This document shows, piece by piece, positions 14,084 to 21,112 of a stretch of 39,656 nucleotides of DNA. A program made the position numbers and the translations under genes. This DNA comes from Acinetobacter sp. UBA801. Its GTDB lineage: Bacteria; Pseudomonadota; Gammaproteobacteria; Pseudomonadales; Moraxellaceae. Position 1 is the stretch's first letter. Each line of letters starts with the position of its first letter. Location: positions 1 to 39,656 of the forward strand of contig DBIN01000041.1 of assembly GCA_002296655.1 (NCBI GenBank). The letters are read 5' to 3'. The notes beneath the pieces are model-generated. The model saw only the letters and a program-made list of their open reading frames with translations, was not told where the DNA came from and made no database searches.

Positions 14084-14259
14084 GTATTCAGGCACCTACA
14101 TGCGGATGTGGTCGCACTGCAAGTAAACCACACCAATTTCACGGCAAGCCAAATGTCTTAATTTGGGTTTGCAGTGAAGGTCACTCAACACGCATCACCT
14201 ACTGTTCTGAAAACACCTTGAAAGCAATCAAGGCAATGTTTGGCGAGGTGGCAGCATGA
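14080..14259 (+). CDS. Small cysteine-rich protein (59 aa)
   Basis: MSIQAPTCGCGRTASKPHQF... has Cys8, Cys10 and later Cys and His residues ('WVCSEGHSTRITYCSE') that could bind zinc. ATGA overlaps with both neighbours mark it as a coupled gene of the operon. No function recognised. Confidence 0.6.
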   Translation: MSIQAPTCGCGRTASKPHQFHGKPNVLIWVCSEGHSTRITYCSENTLKAIKAMFGEVAA

Positions 14260-14576
14260 ACGCATCTGTTGAAACACTGATCTTGCCGTTGCTTAACAGA
14301 TTCGGCACTGAACTGGAAAAGGTTTGCATCACTGGCGACCTGCTCAAGCGTTTAAAGCATCAGCAGCAAGGTTTTTGCCGTGAATACAAGTCAGCAAGTT
14401 ATGTAACAGACAACAAGACAAATCTTAATTTCGTAGTCACAGAAAATGAAATAAAGCTCATTTGTCAGTTTGTTGAATTTCGCGGGCCATCACTGCCAAA
14501 AATCGAAAAACCAAAATACGTTGTACCAGTGCATCTGTCGGATATGTACCCATCGCATCGACGTGCGGGAGATTAA
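14256..14576 (+). CDS. Hypothetical phage protein (106 aa)
   Basis: MNASVETLILPLLNRFGTEL... starts in a four-base overlap with the preceding stop and ends two bases before the recombinase gene. Mixed alpha/beta, neutral, no clear motif. Its tight spacing suggests co-translation with the ATPase gene that follows. Confidence 0.55.
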   Translation: MNASVETLILPLLNRFGTELEKVCITGDLLKRLKHQQQGFCREYKSASYVTDNKTNLNFVVTENEIKLICQFVEFRGPSLPKIEKPKYVVPVHLSDMYPSHRRAGD

Positions 14577-14578
14577 AA

Positions 14579-15445
14579 ATGAGCGAAATATTTGTATTTA
14601 CTAAAGCAGAGCGAAAAAAAGCAAAGCTTAAACTCAACCTAAACGGGCCGTCAGGCAGTGGTAAAACCTACAGCGCACTTCAAATGGCTGCTGGTCTTGG
14701 TGAAAAAATTGCTGTTATTGATACAGAAAATGAATCTGCATCTTTGTATGCATCGGAATTTAAATTTGACACCTTGCCTTTGCGCCCACCCTACTCTCCA
14801 GAGCGTTTTGTTGGTGCTATCCAAGCTGCATATAACATGGGTTATGAGGTGCTGATTATTGACAGTGCATCGCATGAGTGGATAGGTACTGGCGGGTGTT
14901 TGGAAATTAACGATAAGGCGGCTGCACGCTTTAAAGGTAATACTTGGTCAGCATGGTCTGAAACCACACCTAAGCACCGTAAGTTTATTGATGCAATGTT
15001 GCAGACTGACATGCACATCATCACAACAACGCGTGCCAAAACAGAAACTGTGCAAGGTGAAGGTAAAAAGATTCTAAAACTTGGCATGAAAGCTGAGCAG
15101 CGCGATGGATATGAGTATGAATTGACAGTGGCGCTAGATGTTCTGCATGAAAACCATGTGGCTGTACCTACAAAAGATCGTACGAAGCTATTTAATCCTG
15201 AGGGTGAAGTTATTACCCGAGAGACAGGTAAGCGAATTTTGGCTTGGCTGAATGATGGTCGCTCACAAGAAGAAGCTTTGCTTGAAGCATACCAAGAAGC
15301 TGTTGAGCGCATCGGCAATACTAAAGATATTGCAGAACTCGGGATTATCTACACGCAATTCAGGGGTACTGAATACGAGCAACAGGTTGCAGATCAATGC
15401 AGAGGCAAGAAAGCGGAATTGGTCGCAGTGGGTGGCACAGCATGA
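14579..15445 (+). CDS. RecA-like ATPase, Sak4-type phage recombinase
   Basis: A 288-residue P-loop protein. Walker A is 'NGPSGSGKTYSALQ' (about residues 22-35) and Walker B is 'YEVLIIDSASHEW' (about 89-101). The core between them ('KIAVIDTENESASLYAS') is typical of the Sak4 group of minimal RecA/Rad51-like phage proteins, which promote single-strand annealing together with a partner SSB. The C-terminal 80 residues are helical and charged. The next gene begins in its stop codon. It is the best recombination candidate in this operon, equivalent in position to lambda red genes. Confidence 0.75.
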   Translation: MSEIFVFTKAERKKAKLKLNLNGPSGSGKTYSALQMAAGLGEKIAVIDTENESASLYASEFKFDTLPLRPPYSPERFVGAIQAAYNMGYEVLIIDSASHEWIGTGGCLEINDKAAARFKGNTWSAWSETTPKHRKFIDAMLQTDMHIITTTRAKTETVQGEGKKILKLGMKAEQRDGYEYELTVALDVLHENHVAVPTKDRTKLFNPEGEVITRETGKRILAWLNDGRSQEEALLEAYQEAVERIGNTKDIAELGIIYTQFRGTEYEQQVADQCRGKKAELVAVGGTA

Positions 15446-15768
15446 CCGAGCACATCAATACAATTTCTCACTTACCAAACGAGCTATGCCCTGCATTTAT
15501 GGAGTGGTGTGTGCGTGGTGGGCATGAAATCAAAATCAAAAAAGACCGTGTTGTTATCCGAAAAGGTACGAAAACTGGCGAGATATTTGCAAAGCGCGGT
15601 CAAGTTCAGCCGAGTTATTTAATGAATGACTACATGATTGGGCGCTTTAAGTTGTTCAGCTTACAGTGGCTTAAATATGGCAAATCTTTTGTGAATGATC
15701 TGGACAATTCAATGATGTCTAAATTTGTGGAAGTGCATCGTCAGATTAATTTGGCAAAGGTGGCGTGA
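15442..15768 (+). CDS. Hypothetical phage protein (108 aa)
   Basis: MTEHINTISHLPNELCPAFM... overlaps the ATPase stop as ATGA. 'FMEWCVRGGHEIKIKKDRVV' and a Lys/Arg-rich middle suggest nucleic-acid contact. In Sak4 phages a small partner commonly follows, but I cannot show an OB fold here. Function unassigned. Confidence 0.6.
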   Translation: MTEHINTISHLPNELCPAFMEWCVRGGHEIKIKKDRVVIRKGTKTGEIFAKRGQVQPSYLMNDYMIGRFKLFSLQWLKYGKSFVNDLDNSMMSKFVEVHRQINLAKVA

Positions 15769-16112
15769 TGGATATTAATAAAGAAAGAGAAGCGTTTGAG
15801 GCGTGGTATTGTGAAAGTCATACAGGCTTGAAGCAAAGCGATTTAGCCAAATTTAGAACACCTAGCGGCTACTTTTTTAGCGACCCATTAAAGATAGATG
15901 TTTCTTGGGAAGCATGGCAAGCAGCCAAAGCCAAAGCGGTGCTGGAAGGGTTTGCGGTTGTTCCTATTGAGATAACTCCTAAGCAGATTGAAGCATATAT
16001 GAAAGGTAAGGTTTTCCCCGCCTCAATGGGTGAACACAGAAAGTTTGTAGAGCGCTTATCAAAAGATTACACAGCCATGATCGAAGCTGCTCAGGAGCCA
16101 GCCAATGACTAA
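15768..16112 (+). CDS. Hypothetical early phage protein with EAW repeats (114 aa)
   Basis: MDINKEREAFEAWYCESHTG... has the frequent phage pattern 'EAFEAWY ... VSWEAWQAAKAKA'; this N-terminal module occurs in many small proteins of lambda-like and Acinetobacter phages. The end reads 'AAQEPAND'. The ATG at 15768 is preferred to the adjacent GTG. Its last 20 bases plus the next start codon are duplicated at 16421-16440. Confidence 0.6.
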   Translation: MDINKEREAFEAWYCESHTGLKQSDLAKFRTPSGYFFSDPLKIDVSWEAWQAAKAKAVLEGFAVVPIEITPKQIEAYMKGKVFPASMGEHRKFVERLSKDYTAMIEAAQEPAND

Positions 16113-16440
16113 TAAACCTATGTTGGTAATCAGTCACATCGAACCAGTTGGATTGATTGCTGAAAATGGAACTGAGTTAGCCAAAGCGTTTAGTAATACT
16201 TATTTCAACCAAGCAGCAAATGAAATTGCTGATCAAAATGAGATTGAAGCCATACACTTTATGGGTAGTGTAGCTGGTCATGCTTTATGTCAAATGTTCA
16301 GCCAGAATATTAACATTAAGGAGCTTGATTCGGTTTTGGCCCAGATACGCAGCTATGTAATTCAGGCGCAAGGAAGCTAACAGTTATGATTGATAAATGG
16401 TGTTTTGATATTAATGATTTTCAGGAGCCAGCCAATGACT
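16091..16440 (+). repeat. 20-bp direct repeat carrying a ribosome binding site and start codon
   Basis: TCAGGAGCCAGCCAATGACT occurs exactly at 16091-16110 and 16421-16440, 330 bases apart. Each copy has GGAG, the end of one frame (QEPAND) and the ATG of the next gene, so the block looks like a recombination joint between gene cassettes. Confidence 0.9.
16105..16380 (+). CDS. Hypothetical phage protein (91 aa)
   Basis: MTNKPMLVISHIEPVGLIAE... overlaps the previous gene by eight bases, with GGAG as ribosome binding site in the repeated block. Helical, with 'EAIHFMGSVAGHALCQMFSQ' in the middle. No domain recognised. Confidence 0.55.
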   Translation: MTNKPMLVISHIEPVGLIAENGTELAKAFSNTYFNQAANEIADQNEIEAIHFMGSVAGHALCQMFSQNINIKELDSVLAQIRSYVIQAQGS

Positions 16441-16442
16441 GA
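16386..16442 (+). pseudogene. Remnant of a deleted small gene (18 codons)
   Basis: ATG at 16386 opens MIDKWCFDINDFQEPAND and stops. The last residues are those of the gene at 15768-16112, coded by the repeated block. It looks like the first codons of one gene joined to the final codons of another by recombination at the repeat. No ribosome binding site is evident. Confidence 0.5.
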
Positions 16443-16749
16443 AATTCAATAAACAAACATTGCTGTAGCGAACTTCATCATCGGCGAACTACACAAAGAG
16501 AAGCCGTTTAATTTGGTGTTAGATGCAGGTCAAACAGGTTCTTTATACAACATTGCGAGTGAGTCACATCACTTGCATAGCGGCTTTGTTCGTAAGCTAG
16601 AGGCAACTTTAAGGCGGCGCGTAAATAATGGCACTGGTGTGATTCTTGAAGTTGGTAGTGATGCGGATTTGTATTATCACGTGCTGAGTAGCTACATATC
16701 AAAGCATGACAAGTTTGGCGTGGTTGATAGTCTGGGAGAAGTGTCTTGA
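16435..16749 (+). pseudogene. Phage gene broken by an early ochre stop
   Basis: From the ATG at 16435, which has a good GGAG site, the frame reads MTEIQ and then TAA at 16450-16452. The same frame continues open for 98 codons (TNIAVANFIIGELHKEKPFN... to GEVS), stopping at 16749 where the next gene starts in a TTGA overlap. CAA to TAA is one transition and would restore MTEIQQ. The downstream part 'NLVLDAGQTGSLYNIASESH' could only start at a TTG (16513) without a clear ribosome binding site. Confidence 0.75.
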
Positions 16750-17060
16750 AAGCGAATGAGTTTATAAAAAAACATGGATGGGAATACGCGAAGCATATTT
16801 TGACTGACGATGCCCCACTGGTAATGGACTTAAATTATACCGACCTAAAGCGCCTTGTCGAAAGTCATGAGTTGGTTGGGATTCATGGCTACGAGAGTTC
16901 AAAAGAGATTGTAGCAAATGCGCCAAGTGATGATCATTTTTACTCTTGGACTTTGGGTGATTCAGGTGTTCGAGATAAAACAGTAAATATTGGTGAATTG
17001 CGCAAAGCCATCGCAGATGTAGAAAGTTGTTTGGAGGTGTCCAGTGAATCTAGTAACTGA
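16746..17060 (+). CDS. Hypothetical phage protein (104 aa), TTG start
   Basis: MKANEFIKKHGWEYAKHILT... uses TTG at 16746, overlapping the upstream stop as TTGA and preceded by GGGAGAAG. The 'EFIKKHGWEYAK' opening is common in small phage early proteins of Acinetobacter. The C-terminus is acidic. Translation is probably coupled to the broken upstream gene, so the ochre mutation there may lower its expression. Confidence 0.6.
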   Translation: MKANEFIKKHGWEYAKHILTDDAPLVMDLNYTDLKRLVESHELVGIHGYESSKEIVANAPSDDHFYSWTLGDSGVRDKTVNIGELRKAIADVESCLEVSSESSN

Positions 17061-17373
17061 TTACATTAATGAACTTGGTGGCTATGAAGTAGCAAAAGAG
17101 AGAAGCACACCTTGGCTAGCTAACCATGGTGAGAATTGGCGCAATGTAAAAGAAGCAACATTGTTGGAATACCGTCGCCAGCACAATATTTTTGAGGTTG
17201 GGGATAAGGTTATTAAAACACACCCCAAGAACACTATTTTATGGCCCGTACTTGGTGTCTATAAAAATGGCGGTGTTTGGTTAGACTACAAGGGTTTTTG
17301 CTGGAAGCCGCCAAGCGTTCGACACGCCACCGATGAAGAAATTAAAGCGGGTAAAAGATTGGAGGTGAAATGA
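17044..17373 (+). CDS. Hypothetical phage protein (109 aa), GTG start
   Basis: MNLVTDYINELGGYEVAKER... starts at GTG 17044 with GGAGG six bases upstream and overlaps the previous gene by 17 bases. The opening again has the 'xxxYINELGGYEVAK' pattern seen in the gene before it, so the two may share a small N-terminal module. The C-terminal part has 'ILWPVLGVYKNGGVWLDYKG', a possible beta barrel. Function unknown. Confidence 0.6.
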   Translation: MNLVTDYINELGGYEVAKERSTPWLANHGENWRNVKEATLLEYRRQHNIFEVGDKVIKTHPKNTILWPVLGVYKNGGVWLDYKGFCWKPPSVRHATDEEIKAGKRLEVK

Positions 17374-17648
17374 TGGGAGTATTGCAGTTTTCAACTTATG
17401 ATTACTTGTTTTTAAAGCATCGTGCGGTTGTTGTGAAGTTGCTTGATGTTGCGGATGAATACTACCCATCCCTAAAAAAAGCAACCGTGCATCAAATGGC
17501 GACTGAAAACAAGTTCCCCTTTCCAGTGTTCAAGCTGGATCAAAAAAGCCGTACAGCGCCATATTTCGTAAACTTGCGGGATTTGGCAGATGCGCTAGAT
17601 AAGGAGCATCAGAGCGCATCAAAAGACTTTGCTACATTTCACCAATGA
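17370..17648 (+). CDS. PrtN-like (pyocin activator family) DNA-binding protein
   Basis: A 92-residue protein resembling PrtN, the activator of Pseudomonas pyocin genes: 'STYDYLFLKHRAVVVKLLDV' then 'TENKFPFPVFKLDQKSRTAP' and 'VNLRDLADALDKEHQ'. In prophages such proteins often lie next to the integrase and may act as an excisionase or activator. GGAGG lies four bases before the ATG. Its last 17 bases overlap the convergent integrase gene. Confidence 0.7.
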   Translation: MMGVLQFSTYDYLFLKHRAVVVKLLDVADEYYPSLKKATVHQMATENKFPFPVFKLDQKSRTAPYFVNLRDLADALDKEHQSASKDFATFHQ

Positions 17649-18771
17649 TCTGTAGCAGGTCATCCAATTGCAAAATGCTCGCCCTCTTTTTTACTGACAC
17701 ATATCGTTCAAGACTGCTCCAAGTGTCGTGCAATGTGACTTGCTGTATTTGCGGAATGGTTAATCCACTCTCAGCAAGTCGTGTTGCGCCCTCATGCCTT
17801 AAATCGTGAAACCTAAAGTCACTCATACCTAGAATATGGCAGGACTGGTTAAATTCAGATGCTATAGCAACGGCAGAAAGCGGTACAAGTAAATCACTAT
17901 CACCGCCCATTTTTAGCATTCTCGCTCTTGCGTCATCCCGCATTAAAAGCTCAATGATTTTTTGACACTCTGGAAACACATTAAAATGCTTGTGATTTCC
18001 TTTTGAGCCGTTAGGGTTTTTTAAATCTCGAACCATCCACGATTGATGTTCTTCATCATAATCGCTTAACCGTATTCGAGTTATCTCTGCTTGCCGTCTG
18101 CATGAGAAAATAGCAAATAAGACTATCAGGTGCATCGGGTATGCAGTTCGCCCGCGATTCCACTTATCAAGATAGTGAAGCAATAGGTTTTTTAATTCAG
18201 CATTAGATAGTAGTCGATCTCGCTTGTCTGACTTCTTGATCTGACGTGTCTTTCTGAGTTGCAGGCAGGCATTATTAAATTCATTCAAATTAACATTGAT
18301 ACGCCACATCACAGAAGCATGGGTCAGGATGGATTTAATGTTTTGAAGCTCATTTAAGATGGTTGATGGTAGGACTGGATCAAGACCTAATTTGCTATAA
18401 CCTTTCTTTCGTAGAGCTACGTGTTCAGAAACATGGGTAGCATTGATTTGCTCTAAATGCACCCTAGCAATGGGTAGCTTCGCAATTAAATCAAGCGACC
18501 TATTTTTTGTGCGACCAAATTCATCACCCACTTCTTCTTTATATTTTGCGATAGCAGCAGCAATCGTCATTGACTTATTATTGATACCGAGCAAAATATC
18601 AGGGTTGTCTGCTATCTCTTGCTCACGCTTGTTGAGCCAGTTTGAAGCAGTGCGCATAGTGCCAAAGGTTTTGCTTTCCTTATATTCTGGCAGACCAGTA
18701 CGTCTAATGCGTATTTCAGCACGATAACGAATGACACCACTGACGCTTTTGCGCTGTGTGATTGTTCCCAT
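17632..18771 (-). CDS. int: Tyrosine-recombinase integrase
   Basis: A 379-residue integrase with all catalytic residues: Arg226 ('CRRQAEITRIR'), His322-x-x-Arg325 ('FHDLRHEGATRL'), His348 ('TLHDTW') and the nucleophile Tyr357 ('LERYVSV'). Residues 1-60 are the arm-binding domain and about 70-180 the core-binding domain. It integrates and, with a directionality factor, excises the prophage. The gene points inward from the right end; its promoter and the arm sites lie at 18772-18960. The ATG at 18771 has only a weak ribosome binding site. Confidence 0.95.
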   Translation of the reverse strand: MGTITQRKSVSGVIRYRAEIRIRRTGLPEYKESKTFGTMRTASNWLNKREQEIADNPDILLGINNKSMTIAAAIAKYKEEVGDEFGRTKNRSLDLIAKLPIARVHLEQINATHVSEHVALRKKGYSKLGLDPVLPSTILNELQNIKSILTHASVMWRINVNLNEFNNACLQLRKTRQIKKSDKRDRLLSNAELKNLLLHYLDKWNRGRTAYPMHLIVLFAIFSCRRQAEITRIRLSDYDEEHQSWMVRDLKNPNGSKGNHKHFNVFPECQKIIELLMRDDARARMLKMGGDSDLLVPLSAVAIASEFNQSCHILGMSDFRFHDLRHEGATRLAESGLTIPQIQQVTLHDTWSSLERYVSVKKRASILQLDDLLQIIGEM

Positions 18772-18773
18772 TT

Positions 18774-18962
18774 TTACGCCATTTTATGTTTTTCTCAGAT
18801 GGCGTAAATTATGGCGTAATTCGATATGCTTTAATACTCGTTAATCTTTATTAATCGCTGTTAATCGACAAGTGACTTATTAAATTAAAGTGCTGTAATT
18901 TATAATAAAATACACAAGGTATTGATAATTAAAAGATATTTAGCATTTACATTAATGTGATG
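18774..18962. other. Right attachment region (attR) with integrase-site repeats
   Basis: The non-coding stretch between int and the host gene fragment holds ATGGCGTAA three times (minus 18774-18782; plus 18799-18807 and 18811-18819) and TTAATC three times at 18841, 18851 and 18861, exactly ten bases apart. Host-type coding sequence (QDWINEHAWG) begins at about 18963, so the core junction lies near 18950-18965. The matching left end is outside the window, so the core cannot be fixed. Confidence 0.6.
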
Positions 18963-19241
18963 CAAGACTGGATTAATGAGCATGCATGGGGTTCAACTTG
19001 GCAACGCGAAGGTGTGTTGCCGCGCAAATACCGCTCCTTAATTACGATCGCATTTTTAACTGCATTAAAGAGCCCGACAGAGCTTAAAGGGCATATTCGT
19101 GGTGCACTAAATAACGGTGCAAGTGTCGAAGAAATTCAGGAAGTCTTGTTACACAGCTTGCCCTATTGTGGCGCACCTGCAACACAGGAAGCTTTTCGCG
19201 CAGCGTTGGAAGTTTTGGCAGAACACACTACAAATACTTAA
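18957..19241 (+). pseudogene. 3' part of a carboxymuconolactone-decarboxylase-family gene, cut by the prophage
   Basis: The 94-codon frame has 'QDWINEHAWGSTWQREGVLP', 'SLITIAFLTALKSPTELKGH' and 'LLHSLPYCGAPATQEAFRAA', the conserved core and C-terminus of CMD-family proteins (usually about 125-150 residues). Some 30-40 N-terminal residues are missing, and sequence upstream of GTG 18957 is phage-like with no ribosome binding site. The simplest reading is that the phage integrated inside this gene and the 5' part lies beyond the other prophage end. The family covers decarboxylases and peroxidase-like AhpD proteins; the original substrate is unknown. Confidence 0.8.
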
Positions 19242-19266
19242 ACAAAACCCAAACAAGAAATATAAA

Positions 19267-19308
19267 CCTATGACATTGCACTAAAATTATTCCGTGTAAT
19301 GTCGTAGG
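19267..19308. other. 11-bp hairpin between convergent genes
   Basis: CCTATGACATT (19267-19277) pairs with AATGTCGTAGG (19298-19308), one G-U pair, loop of 20 bases. There is no T-run on either side beyond AATTTAAATT, so terminator function is uncertain. Confidence 0.45.
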
Positions 19309-19315
19309 ATTGAAT

Positions 19316-19576
19316 TTAAATCCAATACACATTAAAGCTATAAAAGAACTCATTTAACTCAAAGCGCACCTGATAACCTAAATCAGTCAACTGCGCCGAT
19401 AAACTCCGAATATCTTCTAAAGGTAAATGTTTTGGCAGCACGGTAAAAACTGCAGTATTGCCCTGCTTAGCATTCTCTTCAATTAAAGACGCCAAACGCT
19501 GCTTGTACAATTCAATATCTAGCTTGGCATAATCTGAATAAACTTTTGCTTGTTCAGCGGTTAAAAAATTTGCCAT
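19316..19576 (-). CDS. Conserved-looking hypothetical protein (86 aa)
   Basis: MANFLTAEQAKVYSDYAKLD... is helical in its first half and has a beta-like second half ('LGYQVRFELNEFFYSFNVYW'). No domain is recognised. The 19577-19783 space upstream holds its promoter and that of the Sel1 gene; I see no other gene there. Confidence 0.6.
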   Translation of the reverse strand: MANFLTAEQAKVYSDYAKLDIELYKQRLASLIEENAKQGNTAVFTVLPKHLPLEDIRSLSAQLTDLGYQVRFELNEFFYSFNVYWI

Positions 19577-19783
19577 TTTATTGTTCTCATCATGTCGTTA
19601 TTTAAGATTCAGCATATTGAAAGTTGATGATATCGCTCAAGTGATTTTTTGTTATTGTCTGCATAATTGAATAATCAACAGACCCTAGTTTTAGAAAATA
19701 AAATCACATCGAAGATGGCTTTTTCCCTGCAGACCTTTTAGGCTATCGCATATTCTTATGTTGTAATTTTGCTGGATAGCATT

Positions 19784-20296
19784 ATGTCAGAATCTGTTTC
19801 TATCTCTCCTGCGCTAATGAACCGCGCTATTGCAGGACAAGCCGAAGCCCAATTTGAAGTGGCGGTGCTGTATATGCAAAGCGATTTTAATGAAGATATT
19901 GAACTTGCCGAACAATGGGCACTCAAAGCTGCCGCAAATGGACATATCGAAGCGATGTATTGGCTTGGTGAAGGCTATACCGTATATGCCAAAGACGTTC
20001 AGCAAGATGACCCTGAAGATGCCAAACAACACTTTAAAGATGCTTTTGTCTGGCTTAAAAAAGCCAGTGATGCACAACATCCTGCCGCTATTTTAGAGCT
20101 GGCAGGCTATTACCGTCGTGGTGATGTGGTTGAACAAGATGTCGCTCGCTCTGTGGCATTGGTTCAGCAAGCAGCAGAATTAGGCGAAGTTCAAGCCATG
20201 CGTGATCTTGCTTTTATTTATGCAAATGCTTTGGGTGTAGATGCTGATGAAAACAAAGCTGAATATTGGACACAAAAAGCAGATGCGGCGGAGTAA
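19784..20296 (+). CDS. Sel1-repeat (TPR-like) protein
   Basis: A 170-residue protein made of about four Sel1-like repeats: 'GQAEAQFEVAVLYMQSD', 'GHIEAMYWLGEGYTVYAKD', 'QHPAAILELAGYYRRGD' and 'GEVQAMRDLAFIYANALG'. These helical hairpins mediate protein contacts. There is no signal peptide, so it is probably cytoplasmic. The ATG at 19784 is preferred to a TTG five codons upstream. Partners cannot be named from the context. Confidence 0.85.
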   Translation: MSESVSISPALMNRAIAGQAEAQFEVAVLYMQSDFNEDIELAEQWALKAAANGHIEAMYWLGEGYTVYAKDVQQDDPEDAKQHFKDAFVWLKKASDAQHPAAILELAGYYRRGDVVEQDVARSVALVQQAAELGEVQAMRDLAFIYANALGVDADENKAEYWTQKADAAE

Positions 20297-20304
20297 TTCA
20301 TTTC

Positions 20305-20338
20305 TCTAGCCGATCAATTGATGGGCTAGACAATTTTT
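20305..20338 (+). terminator. Intrinsic terminator of the Sel1-repeat gene
   Basis: TCTAGCC (20305-20311) pairs with GGCTAGA (20324-20330); the inner ATCAATTGAT is itself a palindrome, extending the stem. CAATTTTT follows. It lies between convergent genes. Confidence 0.65.
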
Positions 20339-20385
20339 GCATAATTCGAATCGTCATTGAATCGAGCTTGAACTTTTTATAGCGC

Positions 20386-20895
20386 TTAGACTTCGACCAC
20401 AATTACTTGTCTGCAAATACCTTCTTGCTGACGCTGTCGTTCAAATACAGTCGCAGGCATCGAATCAAAACTATCAAAGAAACAAATTTCAGCGTCATTA
20501 ATAGAATATAGCAATGAGTGATTGCCCACTCCTTCTAAAGTGTCGTAATAGACAATCACAAATTTATTTTCATCAAATACCTGCTGTATTTGCTGATAGC
20601 CGATTGCCGCCAATACAGGCAATTTAAGCTGTTCAGCTTTGGCATAACTTAACTTTTCTGAATCTTGTAAATCTAGGTCGGGGTCGGTATAAAACTGCAC
20701 CTTAAAGCCAAACTTTTTCAGTCCAACAGCCAAGCCAATTGTGGTTGTGCCCTGCTCTGGCGTATAACCACACACTTCAATCAATTGTTGAATATCGGCG
20801 TCAATGCCTAAGTGTCGTAGCAGCATCCATACTGCATAAATCCCGCCGTTGGCTTCTAAATTTGCCAACTCTTGAGGAAGCTCTAAAGCCATCAT
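20386..20895 (-). CDS. C39-peptidase-like protein, catalytic cysteine apparently absent
   Basis: A 169-residue protein with the fold pattern of C39 peptidases: 'LEANGGIYAVWMLLRHLGID' where active members have a Cys just before the Gly, then 'YTPEQGTTTIGLAVGLKKFG', and the His-Asp region 'VGNHSLLYSINDAEICFFDS'. C39 domains process leader peptides of bacteriocins or occur as inactive binding modules. Here the Cys position holds Asn/Gly, so a non-catalytic role is likely. Two adjacent ATGs (20895, 20892) are possible starts. It is divergent from the ahcY unit. Confidence 0.65.
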   Translation of the reverse strand: MMALELPQELANLEANGGIYAVWMLLRHLGIDADIQQLIEVCGYTPEQGTTTIGLAVGLKKFGFKVQFYTDPDLDLQDSEKLSYAKAEQLKLPVLAAIGYQQIQQVFDENKFVIVYYDTLEGVGNHSLLYSINDAEICFFDSFDSMPATVFERQRQQEGICRQVIVVEV

Positions 20896-20939
20896 TCGAT
20901 CTCAAAAATATGTTTGTGGTGATAATAAACAAAACATGA

Positions 20940-20968
20940 TTGGAACTGAATCAATTTCCAAGTACAAT
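20940..20968 (+). promoter_or_regulatory. Predicted promoter of the ahcY-metF unit
   Basis: TTGGAA (20940-20945) and TACAAT (20963-20968) are 17 bases apart. The predicted start near 20975 is just before the riboswitch, which supports the assignment. Confidence 0.65.
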
Positions 20969-20976
20969 ATTGCGCT

Positions 20977-21073
20977 AGTCGAGGGATGCTGCGACGTTTT
21001 ACAGGCACGAAATGTAAAATCGCCAGGCTCGACCAGCATAGCAATGCGTTTGCTATGTCACAAACGGCATCCG
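20977..21073 (+). promoter_or_regulatory. S-adenosylhomocysteine (SAH) riboswitch
   Basis: The conserved blocks of the class are in order: GTCGAGGGATGCTGCGAC (20978-20995), GCCAGGCTCGAC (21022-21033) and AAACGGCATCC (21062-21072). GTCGAG pairs with CTCGAC, and GGATGC pairs with GCATCC; these pairings cross, giving the pseudoknot of this riboswitch. Two additional hairpins (TTTTACA/TGTAAAA, 20997-21019; CATAGCA/TGCTATG, 21037-21057) fill the variable loops. SAH binding turns on the SAH-hydrolase gene that follows. Confidence 0.93.
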
Positions 21074-21112
21074 CGAACTGAATGATCAATTGTTTTTTAT
21101 AAGGAGATCGTG

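Noticed and set aside
16513-16749. Independent gene starting at TTG
   Set aside because: There is no good ribosome binding site, and the frame is continuous upstream to an ATG except for one stop, so a broken longer gene explains it better.
1-18771. tRNA genes or a tRNA attachment site in the prophage
   Set aside because: I saw no cloverleaf-like sequence near the integrase or elsewhere; the junction lies in a protein gene.
19664-19682. Extra repressor operator (TAATTGAATAATCAAC) outside the prophage
   Set aside because: Only one arm fits the consensus, and AT-rich DNA gives such half sites by chance.
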